Assembly (NCBI GenBank): GCA_928212115.1
Contig: CAKMRJ010005523.1
Location: 240,759,811 to 240,823,810, forward strand
Direction: 5' to 3'
Source of the DNA: Lactuca virosa
Lineage: Eukaryota > Streptophyta > Magnoliopsida > Asterales > Asteraceae
DNA: 64,000 bases
Part shown: in pieces, positions 21,982 to 33,689 of the stretch
Layout: every line of letters begins with the position of its first letter
How positions within the stretch are numbered: the first letter of the stretch is position 1
Notes under the pieces: model-generated
Databases searched by the model: none
What the model was told of the DNA's origin: nothing
Seen by the model: the letters and a program-made list of their open reading frames with translations, nothing else
Position numbers and translations under genes: made by a program

Positions 21982-23300
21982 CTATGATTGGATAAATCAT
22001 GAATGAATCTCTGATAATACCCTTCTAAACCTAGGAAGCTCCGAACCTCAGATGGAGACCTCAGAACTTCCCACTACATCACGACCTAAATCTTGTCCAA
22101 ATCGACCAAAATACCATTCTGGTTGATAAGGTGACCCAAAAACTGCACCTCGAGCAACCAAAACTCACATTTTGAGAACTTTGCATAAAGTACGTCCCAC
22201 CTTAAAGTCTCAAGAACCTACCCAGATACTCTTCATGTTACTCCATGGTCTTGGAATAGACCAGGATATCATCAATAAACACAATCACTGATCGACCCAA
22301 CATTGGCTTGCAATGAGGTCCATGAACGCTGTTAGTGCATTGATGAGCCCAAAAAGGATCACCAGAAACTCACAATACCTATAGCGAGTGCTAAAGGCCA
22401 TCTTCTAAACATCGCCATCTCTGACCCTCATCTGATGATGAACTGATCTTAAATCAATATTGGAAAGACAAGATGCGCCCTGAAACTGATCAAATAAATC
22501 GTCAATCATCAGGAGTAGATAACGCTTCTCCACTATCTGCTTATTCAGCTCCCTATAGTTAATACACATCCGATGAGACCGTCACTCTTCTTCACAAAAA
22601 TATAGGAGCTCCCCGAGGAGAGCTACTCGGCCTGATGAACCCCTTATCAAGCAGCTCCTGAAGATGTGTGGACAACTCTTGCATCTAAGGAGTTACAAGA
22701 CGATAAGGTGCCTTGGCTATCGGTGCGGAACCCAGGACTAGGTTAATTGGAAACTCCACCTGGATCTGAAGAGGTACTCCCAGAAATCCTTGGGAAACAC
22801 ATCCGTAAAATCCCAAAAATAGGTATATCCTCGATAGACTTCCTCCCCTCGGTATTAGCATCTACAACATAAGCCAAAAATCTCGAACATTTGCGCTACA
22901 AGTACCTCCTAGCTATCGCGACTAAATAAATGGTTGGACTACCTCATGCTCCCTCACCATGAATTATTAGTTCTCCCCCACTTGGGGTTCGAACTCACAC
23001 TAAATCATGCTCGCAGTTGATTATAACCTCGAACTGACTCAACCAATCCATACCTACAATGATCCTCGCCCCTCTCAGCGAAATAGGAACGATATCAATA
23101 GGAAACTAGACCCAAAACATCTCCAATACATAATCCCTATGAACGCTCGAAGCACTAACAGTGTGATCGTCAATGATCTCTACCTCTAACGGAAAATCCA
23201 GCTCCCCTAGAGGAACATCAAACTTCTTGCTAAGGGAAAGAGACACAAAGGATCGAGTAACATAGGAATCAAAAGGACAAGAGCAAGCATACTATTGACT
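21978..23300 (-). pseudogene. Gypsy family D protease and RT remnants
   Basis: Minus strand, in order: a protease-like stretch (about 23280-22980) with LSLSKKFDVPLGELDFPLE, the GMDWLS word near 23060, the polyprotein junction near 22700, then RT words such as DDLFDQFQGAS and IDLRS (about 22450-22520) and YYQRFIHD near 22010. Many stops and frameshifts; parts of RT are missing. RNase H and integrase are absent on this side. Sequence resembles the pol of element H at 57250-58700. Confidence 0.7.
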
Positions 23301-23421
23301 AGGCACATACCTAATCATATCATGAACAAACATTAGCATAAATCATGAAACAATAAACAAACCAATAGTAATGCATACCAGTGACAATATCTGGCGCTAC
23401 TCAGTCCTCCTCGGCTGTTAA

Positions 23422-24555
23422 CTAAAAAGCTCTGCTCTTCACCACGGGAGCCTTCGCCTTGCTCTGGCGGCTATCGATGATCCTTAAAGTAGCCAGAGTG
23501 GGTGCCCTCACTTCTCTTCCTGACAATATCGTACATTCGGCCTTCTCATGGACCACCTGATTGCAATAGAAGCAAATTAGTGCCCCTTGAGGGTAATCCC
23601 TACCAAAGTGTCCTGTATAGACACACTTGAAACAACCCGAACCACCTGCTCGACAAACCCCATCATGCAACTTTCCGCACTTTCCGCAACGGCTCCGACC
23701 ATGCTAGCCTCTAGATCGAAAATTAGAAGTCCTAGACTTCTTCGCTACAGTCCATGCTCTCTAAATATGTGTTGGCTTCTACTTCTTTAGAAGCTCAAAC
23801 TCAATTTTCCGCTCATGGGCTTTATCTATTATATGCTCTAAAGTCTTGCAACTCGAAATACTAACAAACCCCCTGATGTCATCTCTCAGCATATGATGAT
23901 ATCGTGTCTTCTTCATCTCCTGGTCCACAATATACTGCAAAACAAGCAAGACCCTGTGTCAGAACTTGGTGGTGAACTTCGCCACAATCCCCGTCATCTG
24001 ACGAAGGTCCTAAAACTCTCGCGCCAACTGTTAAACCTCGATAGCAGGCATAATCTCTGCCCTGAGCCTGGTAACAAAGTATGTCCATGTCATAGCCTCG
24101 ATAATCCCTACTCCCAGAGCATAGCCTACCTCATCCCACCAGTCGTGAGCCCTATCTCTTAAAAGACTAGCTGTAAATCTTACCTTTGACCCCTTAGGGA
24201 AGAAGCTTGTTTGATAGGCACTCTCCATATCTACAAGTCATTATCTGATGGAAATGGGGTCCTTCTTCCATAAGAACTCAGGAGCCCCACAAGCACGAAA
24301 CATGTGAAAGGTGAGTGCACAGACCAAATGCTGACCGGCGACCAAGTCCACTAAAAAATCCCCCAAATGCTCCTCCATTAACTCAATCATCCCCTCCTTG
24401 ATCGACCCGAACATGATAGGGGTCGCCTCAACGATATCTTGAATAATATCAGACGTTATGAACTCACGTAACTCAGTATCACTAGACCCAACTCCCGATC
24501 CTACACCTGAGTTAGAAACAAATCTAGATCCACCTCCTTGATGAGTCATCACCAT
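23422..24555 (-). pseudogene. Gypsy family D gag
   Basis: Start ATG at 24555 matches the start of gag in element H. The frame is broken by stops at 24241, 24031 and others. It includes DRAHDWWDEVG (gag core, about 24140-24170) and two zinc knuckles at the end: CFKCVYTGHFGRDY, whose last Cys is Tyr, and CFYCNQVVHEKAEC, whose Gly-His is altered. Gag would bind genomic RNA through these. Function is lost. Confidence 0.75.
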
Positions 24556-24695
24556 TATGTAAAACATAACATAAACATCAAAGCATACTCAAGGAATCTC
24601 TCATAGTACAAGCTTCATCGAATCTTTGTGGCTTCCATTGATTCGAGTATGGATCTTGTGCTTTCAGTACCATGGACACATACTACATTCCACAC

Positions 24696-25161
24696 TAAAA
24701 TGTCCCAAAATACTAGTAAAATTTTCATATAAAGAAAACACCCAAAAGCGATACAACCAATTGTTTCAAAACAAAACAATGTAAAAATTATTCTCAAACA
24801 TCAATGTGAATCAAATAAAAAGTGTCGACCAATCTTTAGGGGATGTTATGCGATCAAGTCGGGCCCTTCCCTTTGGAACTAGAAATTACTGAAACATTTA
24901 AACCACAAAATTATAAGCACAAAGGTTAGCGAGTTCCCCAAAATACCACATACCATACATAACATAACAGGTCTATCTCAACCCTGAGCGAATTCTATGG
25001 GCAAAATTATAATCTTACCATCACTTTCTGCCATGGGCCAAATCATGGTCTTTACATGTACAAGTGTCATGGGCCAAATCCTGATCTTCCATACAACTGC
25101 CAGGGGTCAAAACCTGGTTTTTCATACAAGTGGTAGGGGCTATATCATGATATTCCACACA
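24696..25161 (-). repeat. LTR of family D, gag-side part
   Basis: On the minus strand the tail ...ATTTTGGGACATTTTA resembles the LTR end of element H (ATTTTTGGGATGTTTCA). No clear primer site follows. It contains four tandem 33-36-bp repeats at 25029-25161. It is cut at 25161 by the mosaic LTR fragment and seems to resume at 28549-28833. Confidence 0.5.
25029..25161. repeat. 33-36-bp tandem repeat x 4
   Basis: Units share GCCATGGGCCAAATC and CATACAA words. Internal LTR minisatellite. Confidence 0.8.
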
Positions 25162-25537
25162 ACCTAAACGAGAATCAGAGATCTTGTCAAAAGAAATCCA
25201 ACGGTAAAAAGACAGACGAAAACGGATGTCGGATAAAGAAGTTATGAATTTTTAATAGACTTTTCCTGTCCCGACTTGTTAAAAATATAATTTTAAAAAT
25301 AAATTCAAAATTAGCCGACGGAGTGTAAACGAAAGTTGTAGAGCACGGTCTCACCTACGCGTAGATATAAAGAAAGTCAAAAACGGAGCTCGTATGCGAA
25401 AGTTGTTAAATTTTGAAGTTTGAAAAATAGGAGTACGCCCCGTGTACAAGAGTACGCCTCCTTCTTTACCTGCAACACGTATAACGCATCATCGACACGT
25501 TCAAAGCCACGTAACCACTACGCCCAGCGTACAAAAA

Positions 25538-25712
25538 GATTACGGCCAACGTAATCAGACTAGCTTTGACGCGTACCTCGTAGCCTCGCCACGTCCGAAG
25601 TTCGGATAAGGATCAAATTAGTACACCCCGTCTACTGAGGTTCACATTAGTACGCCCAGCGTACCAAGGATTTACGCTTAGCGTAATACTGGACCTCAGC
25701 TTCCTATAAATA
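25538..25712 (+). promoter_or_regulatory. Palindromes and TATA box in mosaic LTR
   Basis: GATTACG/CGTAATC (25538-25556), GTACGC/GCGTAC (25650-25664) and TTACGC/GCGTAA (25672-25686) precede TATAAATA at 25705-25712. Confidence 0.6.
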
Positions 25713-26021
25713 GCATGCGAGGCCTCCGGGTTTTGTTTACAAAATTCAAATCCTCTCTCATCTTAAACACTCTTTCAAGGCACGTTTAACCCCCGGAAGC
25801 TTAGAATACCCCCTAACACCAGAAGAAATCCAGGAGCCCCGAAGTCGTCAAGAAAATAACCTTTTCCAGTCAAAACTCTGCCAGTGAGAAACCCATTTTT
25901 TCATCAAAAACTCTCGGTTTCATTAATAAAAATCCTTCCTAGAAACGAAACGTTGCCCGAATCATCACTCATCAAGTGAGTTCATACCCTTGCGTTTTTA
26001 CTATATTTTACTGTTTTAGGC

Positions 26022-26037
26022 GGGGGGGGGGGGGGGG
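26022..26037. repeat. G16 homopolymer
   Basis: Sixteen G, at a place where the related LTR of element G has six (minus strand near 44622). Confidence 0.9.
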
Positions 26038-26282
26038 AATACAAGTCTAACACAAGAATATTGTGTTTACAAATAAATGATTTCTAAATATTTTAAAATG
26101 ACTTTTAATGTTTTATAAACTCTTTTTAATTTATATTTTGTCAAAATCATATTAATATATACATATTTATATAAATAAGATTTAAAAGGCTTAGGACTGA
26201 TAATTCGTTTTATTTCCCTTTTCCTTGTTTGGATGTGGGCTCAGAATAGAATTATTTGTCCGAGTGTCGTTTCAATTTTAAT

Positions 26283-26286
26283 TATA

Positions 26287-26350
<64 letters not shown>
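26283..26350. repeat. (AT)n microsatellite
   Basis: About 68 bp. The LTR of element G has an (AT)n tract at the corresponding place (44361). Confidence 0.93.
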
Positions 26351-26353
<3 letters not shown>

Positions 26354-27003
26354 TATAAAAGTTAATTCAATCAGATTAATATTCCCTTTGTAACATGTCG
26401 AGGAAAGAGGATACTTTCATGAATATTACATATCAAACAGAAAACATATATAAATTATAATAGGTATAATTTATGGAACTCTTAAACTATTATCACGAAC
26501 TAGTTATACAAAGTTTAACATATTACTCTTGTACAAATACTTTACATTCAAGAATACTAGAGAATGATCATACTATCAGTTTATCATTTGTTTAAAAACG
26601 ACTTTTAATCATTTGTTATATATGTAATCGTCAATATACTTTTTGTGAGACAATGTTTAGTTGCTTATTCATTTAGGCAATACAGTTAAAGTCCTGATAT
26701 TATAACCTGAATCTCCAGATAGAGAGCGAGACAAATATGTATAGATCTATACGGGATTGACAATCCCACACTCAGACTGTTAGCTACAGCCGGGCAGGCA
26801 TGCCTATGAGTGACAAATGTCGTTAATAGTTTTGACGCCTACAAAGCGTCATAGCAGGCAACTAGTCATAGCATGATTATAATAACTCACCAAAAAGATA
26901 TGAACAAATACGATTAGTGTATAACTAATTAAACCAAAGATTACGAATACAAAGTACTGGTTTTACAATAATACAAATTATAGTATTACATTACAAATTA
27001 CAA

Positions 27004-27918
27004 ATTACAGCTAGACCTAGAAAACGTGTCGTGTCGTGTCGGGTTCGTGTCGTGTCAAGACATTAAACGGGTTGAGTGTGCTTGACCGTAACCCGACCCG
27101 TTTAATTATCGTGTCATGTCGTGTTAACCTGTTTATTTTCGTGTCGATTTCGTGTCGGGTTTCGGGTTAAGGTTTAAACCTTATAAATATGTTGTGTCAT
27201 GTCGGTTTGAAACATTTTAAAGGTTGAAAAGTAAGAGACATGGAGGAAAAAAATGAAAAAGTGAAATGCTGGAGTTAGGAGGTGGAACGGAAAAAAAAAT
27301 TATACTCCCTCCGTCCCATATTTATTGTCCATTTTTGGCTTTTGAAATTTTTATTTTTCTACTTTGACTTTAAATATTTTTGTTTGTGTTATAAATTACT
27401 TGATAAACTTATAACAATGAAAAGACATTTAAAACACAATCCATTCATATATTTTGCATTAAGTGTTATATATCAAAAACAAAAATATTTAAGGTCAAAT
27501 TTAAAGAATAAAGACTTCAAAAGTCAAAATTGGACAATAAATATGTGACGGAGGTAGTAGTAAGTTTAGAATGCAAAATGGAAAGAGTTAGAGTTAGGAA
27601 GCAAATGAGATAGGTAGTGAGAATGAGTAAAATTAAGTCAGTTTGAAATTTTGAATTTTACTTTTAGTTCTTGAATTTGGGCAACTACAAATGTATAATA
27701 TTGAAAATATTTAAAAAAATATGATTAAACGGGTCATCTTCGAGTCATCTTCGAGTTGAAAGTCTTGACCCTAACCCTACCCGTTTAATTATCGTGTCGT
27801 GTTGTGTCAACCCGTGTACATAAACGGGTCGAAATGTCTGACCCTAACCCGCTAACTTCGTGTTGGGTTCGTGTCGGGTTGTCGTGTCGTGCCAGATTTT
27901 GCCAGGTCTAATTACAGC
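27004..27918. mobile_element. hAT-type non-autonomous DNA transposon (27012-27910) with 8-bp TSD
   Basis: The 8-bp repeat ATTACAGC is found at 27004-27011 and 27911-27918. Between them the ends read TAGACCTAGAAAA and, on the other strand, TAGACCTGGCAAAA, a short imperfect terminal inverted repeat. Subterminal regions are packed with CGTGTCGTGTCG and CCCGTTTAATTATCGTGTC words in inverted arrangement. Eight-bp duplication, short inverted repeats and clustered subterminal motifs are typical of hAT elements. No transposase is encoded. A Stowaway-like MITE has inserted inside. Confidence 0.88.
27303..27559. mobile_element. Stowaway-like MITE (27305-27557) with TA duplication
   Basis: Ends CTCCCTCCGTCCCATATTTA and, inverted, CTACCTCCGTCACATATTTA; the inner bases ATTGTCCA also pair. 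Flanked by TA on both sides. Size 253 bp. This is the standard plant Stowaway (Tc1/mariner) signature. The plus-strand ORF across it is an artefact. Confidence 0.9.
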
Positions 27919-28504
27919 TGGTGGAATCCGACATACTCACTTTTACAGGGTTTTCAAAAAGTACAATTACAAAATTGGAAAAACATAAACAATATAGAAA
28001 ACATTCTTTTTATATTATTGAATTAAAGCTATGTTAAACTACTTTATAGTTTTATTGAATTAAAACTATGTTATACTACTTTATAGTTTTGCTGAAACTA
28101 ATGTTACACCATTTTATAATCCTCACACAGAACGGTTTTACGGGATTAAAACTACTTTTCAGTTACATCAGAAAATATAGGATTTTATGGAACAATGAAC
28201 ATACTGTCTCTTTCAAGGATCAGTTAGCAAACTTTTAAACATAAATACTTATGCACTCACTCAACTTAAATGTTGATACTCTTTTTTTCGAAATACTTGT
28301 ATTCTTAGGGAACCAATAAATAGGTACCTTCCAAAGCTTTTGAAGACGGAGCAGTATAGAGTTGCACTTTTGTTTTATTATATCTATTTTGGTGTCAATA
28401 TACAATGATTGAACACATGTAAAATTATTATTTCTTTAATACAATGGTTGTTGTACTTTGATTAATATGATGCATGTGTTGTGATAGTTAAACATGAAGT
28501 CATC

Positions 28505-28548
28505 CACCCCCGGAAGTTTCCGCCGCTCCGGTTTGGGGGTGTGACAGC
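28505..28548. other. Terminal hairpin of G-family LTR
   Basis: CCACCCCCGG ... GGTTTGGGGGTGTGACA can form a stem at the LTR end. The same arrangement occurs at 43395-43440 and 63531-63577. Confidence 0.5.
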
Positions 28549-28833
28549 TTCTTGGTACCCTAATGGTCCATAAAAATCCTTGTTTTGATGACATGCATGT
28601 CCAATACATATCATTTTCTCAACTTGGTAAAAAATGTCATAAATAGGGGTCAAGATCCATGAAAAAGCTCACAGTCACATAACTTTTCACATACATTGCG
28701 ACGTTGTGGAGGCTAAAAGAGATGCGTGTATCATGCACCCTTGCCACGTCATGGTGATTCCTTAACCATGTTATGGTCATCCAAAAACTTATATTTTACA
28801 TTAAGATTCATTCCTGAAAATCTGGATGTTACA
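28549..28833 (-). repeat. LTR of family D, start part
   Basis: Minus strand begins TGTAACATCC right after a purine-rich CAAGTGAGGGAGTGT. It contains CCATGACGTGG words. Interrupted at 28548 by the mosaic LTR. Confidence 0.5.
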
Positions 28834-28841
28834 ACACTCCC

Positions 28842-29694
28842 TCACTTGAATTGGAATTCGTCCTCGAAGTCCGTTGCTATGAACAACTCGGGGTAATGCT
28901 CCCTCATCTCCTCATCGGTCTCCCAAGTCAACTCGGAACCCTTCCACGGATACCATTGCATCTTTACCAATCTCACTACCTTGTTGCGCAAGGTCTTCGT
29001 CTTCCTGTCTATAATCGCAACCAGTCTCCCCACATAATTGAGGCACTCATCAAACTGAATGTCATCCAAGGGAACAACTATGGAATCATCAGCCAAACAC
29101 TCCTACATTTGAGAGACATGAATGGTGTTGTGAATCTGACTAAGCTCAAGGGGTAAATCAAATCAATATGCTACCTTCCCAACCCTAGAAATAAATGTGA
29201 ATAAACCAATAAATCTGGGGCCTAACTTTCCCTACTTTTGAAACTGGGTGACACATTTCCAAGGTGACACCTTCATAAGTACAAGATACCCTACCTAAGA
29301 CTCAAGGTCAAAGCGGTATCGGTCAGCATAACTTTTCTCCCTGCTCTGCGCAGTACGAAACCTATCCCACACCCGCTGGATCAACTCAGTGGTCTTGAGC
29401 ACTACTTCGGTGCTCCATACCACTCGCTGACCGACCTCACCCCAATAAATCAGAGTCCGACGTCTCCTCCAATAAAGCAGCTTACAGGGAGGCATACTGA
29501 TGTTGGCGTGGTAACTGTTTTTGTGAGAACTCAACCAAAATAAGGTAGGTATCACATCTCCCACCAAAATCCAACACGCACACGCACAACATATCCTTCA
29601 GGGCCTGAATAGTCTACTCGCTTTGCCCATCAGTTTGTGGATGGTAAGAGGTATTGAAAAGCAATCGAGTACCCAGCTCCCCGTGAAACTTCCT
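28842..29694 (-). pseudogene. Gypsy family D integrase end and chromodomain
   Basis: Minus strand, in order: LLFNTSYHPQTDG (integrase core, about 29620-29650), YADRYRFDLES (about 29300-29330), GKLGPRFIGLF-type GPY/F region with stops, then in the intact frame 29096-28842 the C-terminal chromodomain-like stretch with MQWYPWKGSELTWETDEEM. Integrase inserts the DNA copy; the chromodomain is thought to steer insertion. The upstream part of pol is cut by the SIRE-like LTR at 29695. Confidence 0.75.
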
Positions 29695-29997
29695 TGTTGG
29701 GTTATTAATATGTTGTGTCAAAATGTTTTGTATGTTAATATTCTCATTTATTAATGTGTTCGGCCTGTCCATATGTCTTTATGGTCTGCTAGGATTAGAC
29801 TATTTAATGTGCATGCATGTTTCATTCTAGGGTTATCGATTGTATTGCCCTACTAAGCTTTTACAGAAAAGTTCACGTTGAACTCTTCTAAAGCTTTGAT
29901 AATATGAAGCATTCCGCACATCTTTGATCATTGTTCTTGTTATTTGATTCAGTCTACTATTTTCAATCTATCGATATTAAGTTTTATTGTTCCAACA
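29695..29997 (+). repeat. 5' LTR of SIRE-like element E (303 bp)
   Basis: TGTTGGG to CCAACA, followed two bases later by a perfect primer site. Short for this clade as I remember it. Confidence 0.8.
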
Positions 29998-29999
29998 AT

Positions 30000-30011
30000 T
30001 GGTATCAGAGC
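30000..30011 (+). other. Primer-binding site of element E
   Basis: TGGTATCAGAGC, complementary to initiator tRNA-Met. Confidence 0.93.
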
Positions 30012-30202
30012 GGGAGATTGTGTAACTCATACACTAATCTTCTGTCAAGCTCTATTAGGATTTGTGTTTTTATTAGATCTGTTTTGTCGTCTTTATCATT
30101 TCCATCGATAGTATACGTCAGATCTAAATCCTAGTTTTACTCTAAACTCGTTTATTGTTTTACACATCTGGTTCTATACAAGTTTTTGTGAATCTATAAA
30201 TC

Positions 30203-31393
30203 ATGCAGCACGAGGATCCACATACTCTTTCCTTCAATCTGTCTAGTAGTATTGGATCTACAACCAGAATCTCAATCCTTTTCCTATAGGATTATGAAGT
30301 CTGGGCACTGCACTTTGAAGACTACGTTCTCGGCCTTGTAGAACATGGCACCCTAACATGGGAAGCCATGACGCAGCAGACATTCACTCACACTGCTAAA
30401 AGGAGGATTATCAAGACTCAAGCCGAATACAATACTCTTCTTGTTGACATTAAAGATGTTCCTCAAGATGAAAGAGACAAGCTGTTAAGCAACATCAAGG
30501 TGATGAGAATAATCAGGCTCGCTCTTCCTCTAGACACTTTTCGTCTGGTTAGTTCTTGTGAGACTGCGAAGGAGTTATGGGACAGGTTGAAAGAGATTTA
30601 TTCAAGCGATGCAGAATTGAAACACGCAGTTCAAACATTACTTCTATCAGAATTTGGTGCTTTTGTTCAAAATCCAGAAGAAAAACTCGATCAAACATTC
30701 AATCATTTTAATCATCTTTTAAGTAGGATGCTTAAACACAATCTTAAGCGTGAAAAGATAGAGCAAAAAGTTACGTTCATGAATAGGTTAAGGTCTGAAT
30801 GGAAAGCGGTTGGGTCTATAGTGAAAGCGCGTGAACAGTTCAAGAGCTACTCTCTGGCAAAGCTTATGGGTATCCTAAGATCCCACGAAGATGAAGTAAT
30901 GAAGGATGTAAAGCTTGTCTCTAGCATAGGTTCATTGGCGTTGGTTGTGAAAGGAAAAAAGGTTGATGAAGAAGATTCCGAATTCGACTTTTCAGAAGGC
31001 GAACTTACCAAAGAGGAACATTCTCTTATGGTATCTAATCCTAAAAATTTCATCAAAAAGAAATTTGGTCGGTTTAAGAACATGAACAGGCAAGGAAACT
31101 TCAGTTCAGAAAGGTCAAGAGAATAAAGCTTTAAGAACTCGCAAAAGGAAGAGGATAAGCAGGAAAAGAAGTTGTTAGGAGATTATGGCCATGACTGCAA
31201 TTACTACCATGGCAAGAATCATTTTGCAAAGGAGTGTATATCAAGAAGGTTGAATGAGAAGAAGGAGGATGAGAAAGATGAAGCCTACTATCTTCAGAAG
31301 ATAGAGGATTTGAGGAAAAAGAGTGCTACGAACGCAAAGCCTGCTTTGATTGTGCAGGAAGGTGATGACGAATTTGGACGTGTTGAAGTATAG
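30203..31393 (+). pseudogene. Element E gag
   Basis: Start ATG at 30203 (MQHEDPH) is in frame with the long ORF from 30368. Stops near 30283, at 31124 and at 31391 break it. The UBN2-type gag domain spans about 30320-30900, with AKELWDRLKEIY near 30570. A zinc knuckle CNYYHGKNHFAKEC lies near 31196; its second Cys is Tyr, as in copia A1. Gag forms the particle and packages RNA. Downstream linker is in the same frame. Confidence 0.8.
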
Positions 31394-33341
31394 TCCACAA
31401 ATTCTTAAGATGAGGAAGTTTGGAAGCCAACACGTGTTGGATGTTTTGTTGCAAAGTCTGAAGTACAGAAGTACGAAGGAAGATGTTTGATGGTTCAGAG
31501 CGGGGTCTCGGAACAGAGGGGATACGCGACTGATGGCGACCAACCCTCTAAGAATTGTTTGGCTGAGAGACCTGTTTGTGAACATGTGAGTGAATGCGAG
31601 AAGGTCATCAATAAGGTACACTCAATACTCCAATATCTTAATATTTCTGTTACTCGTTACGAATCTATATTAGATGATTTAAATTATAATGTCTCTAATT
31701 TTAGTGATAGTTTAAGGAGAACACGTCTAAGTAATTCTAACCTAAGTGATCAAATCGGCAGGGTAACAAATAAAAGCGAAGAGCGAAGAATGTGGATAGA
31801 GAAGTTGGATTTAGAGCTCACTAGGTCAAAGGATGATGTCATTTATCTTAAGAGAGACAATTTAGCATTATTAAAACAAATAAATATTTTATGTTTAATA
31901 GCTAAGCATTTATATTTCAATATTACGCAACTGCATCTTGATTGTGAATTAGGTAAAAATATACACAAAATGATTTTACCCTTTCTCAAATTAAAAGAGG
32001 ATGAAATCGATGCGGAGTGCTATAAGTGTGAATCTATTGTGTCCTCTGATGATGTTTCCGATTCGTATAAAATTAGGCTTGACAAAATAGAAGCATATAC
32101 TTAGTCCAAAGAACACAAGAATATGTTAAAACAAATGTTGGATGATAAAGATAAAGAACAAATTAAATCTAATATTGTACAAAAAATTTACTCGTTGTGC
32201 ACAAAATTAAGTTCAGAAAATACTTTTGATGCTGAAAATGTTTTTGTAGGGGATGAGATAGATTGCTCTGAGTTTGTACAAAATGAGGCTGAACCAAAGA
32301 AAAACATGATTTCTGAAAATTTAGTTGTATATGTTCGTGTTGTTAAAAATAAAGGTTCTGAAGTTTTAAAAGCAAAAGCCACAGTCTTTCCGAAAGTAAA
32401 AACTGTTCCGAATCAAGTTTTCATAAAAACCGGACTGAACAAAAGCGATACTTCAAAACTAACGCCCATAGTAGATAATGATAATGGAGAAGGGTGTGAC
32501 GAATTCTTTTGGTCAGGTCCTATTGACAATGCAGATGAAAACAAAGGTCTTTCTGAAATGACCTCATGGAAAACGAAAGCGAGATATATTGCAGAACCTC
32601 TGAATCGTGTAAATCACTATTACGATAAGGCATGGACTAGTGGCACGAAGGATATTCCGAGTGAGATATTTTCGGAGCAAACTGACTCTCCAGCCACAAA
32701 AGAGAAACATAAAACTAACATTCATAAGTCAGCTGAGGAACTCATTGCTAAGAAACGACAACTGAATGCTAGATATAGGAAGAACTTGCATGAAAGATAA
32801 CGTTTCTGGAAAAACAAGAATTCCCATCAAAATTATGTTAATTCAGAAAGCTCTTCAGTTCAAAATACGAAATCTTCTCCTATTCAGAAACCAAAAGCAA
32901 AACCTTTTTTCAAAAACACAAGTTTCAATACCACAATGTTTAAAACCTCAAGTTTCAAAATCGGTTGAAATATCAAAATCTAGTTGTCCTCCGAAAACAA
33001 ATTTTTCAAAATCAGTCAACACATCAAAAGATGTTAAGGGAAAAAATAAATATGTTTCAGAACCTGAGATAAGTCTCGAGGAATACGAAGCGAATTTAAA
33101 AAGAGAGGCAAAGGAGTTTACTAAAAATGTGGCTAAGCAACATAAAGAATCTAAACAAAGAAAAGTTCCTTGTGTTGAAGTTAATCCTGGTGAAAATAAA
33201 ATGAAGGTTTTTAAAATATTCAAAGGAGAGAATAGTGTTTTGATAAAAAGAACTTTATGGGTTGATACGAATGTAACTTTTCCTGTTGTTAAGAAATCCT
33301 CACAAGGACCCAAGATGGTTTGGGTTCCTAAATCTCTCTGA
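31394..33341 (+). pseudogene. Element E gag-protease linker (coiled-coil region)
   Basis: About 650 codons, mostly open in the gag frame to 32800, then in the next frame from 32766 to 33341, so a frameshift lies near 32940-32990. Sequence is rich in Lys, Ser, Asn and Leu with heptad-like stretches (31600-31900), consistent with coiled coils. It ends in MVWVPKSL, just before protease. Long linkers of this kind are seen in SIRE-type elements. No enzyme motif was found. Confidence 0.6.
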
Positions 33342-33359
33342 ATTTTGTAGGTAATGCAT

Positions 33360-33680
33360 GACGAACAATACGACTCTGAATGGTACATCGATAGTGGTTG
33401 TTCGCGTCACATGATAGGAAAGAGAGAATAACTGAGGGAATTCCGATCTTTGGAGGATGGTGGCAGAGTAAAGTATGGAAACAATGCCACAGGAGAAATT
33501 AAAGGCTACGACATGATTACGAATGGCGAATTCTCCATTCATAAGGTAGCTTATGTGGAAGTCCTGCAACATAATCTAATAAGCGTTTCTCAATTGGTTG
33601 TGGGTATAGGGCTGAATGTGTCATTCGATGATGAGGGATCAAAAATTATTGAGAACAAAACAAAAGCAGTTTCTTCTGAA
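33360..33680 (+). pseudogene. Element E aspartic protease
   Basis: WYIDSGCSRHMIG at 33381-33420 holds the catalytic Asp-Ser-Gly of copia protease. One TAA follows at about 33428. The frame shifts by one base between about 33650 and 33700. Protease cleaves the polyprotein into its parts. Confidence 0.75.
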
Positions 33681-33689
33681 ATCCAAAAG

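Larger units (their letters stand above)
25162..28548 (+). mobile_element. 5'-truncated mosaic gypsy LTR
   Basis: Plus orientation. The first part (25162-25720) matches the middle of the solo LTR at 10083 (AACGGTAAAAAGACAGACG and ACGGAGCT words, TATA at 25705-25712). From about 25970 on it matches the LTR of element G instead (GTGAGTTCATACCC, GGAATACAAGT, GTTAGCTACAG, and the terminal GGTTTGGGGGTGTGACA). It carries a hAT-type MITE. The true LTR start is missing and no duplication could be found. Confidence 0.65.

Noticed and set aside
27282..27548. Plus ORF of 88 codons
   Set aside because: It lies across the Stowaway-like MITE and has no protein features.
29690..29694. Target-site duplication for the SIRE-like element
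   Set aside because: The 3' LTR is not in the window, so no second copy can be compared.
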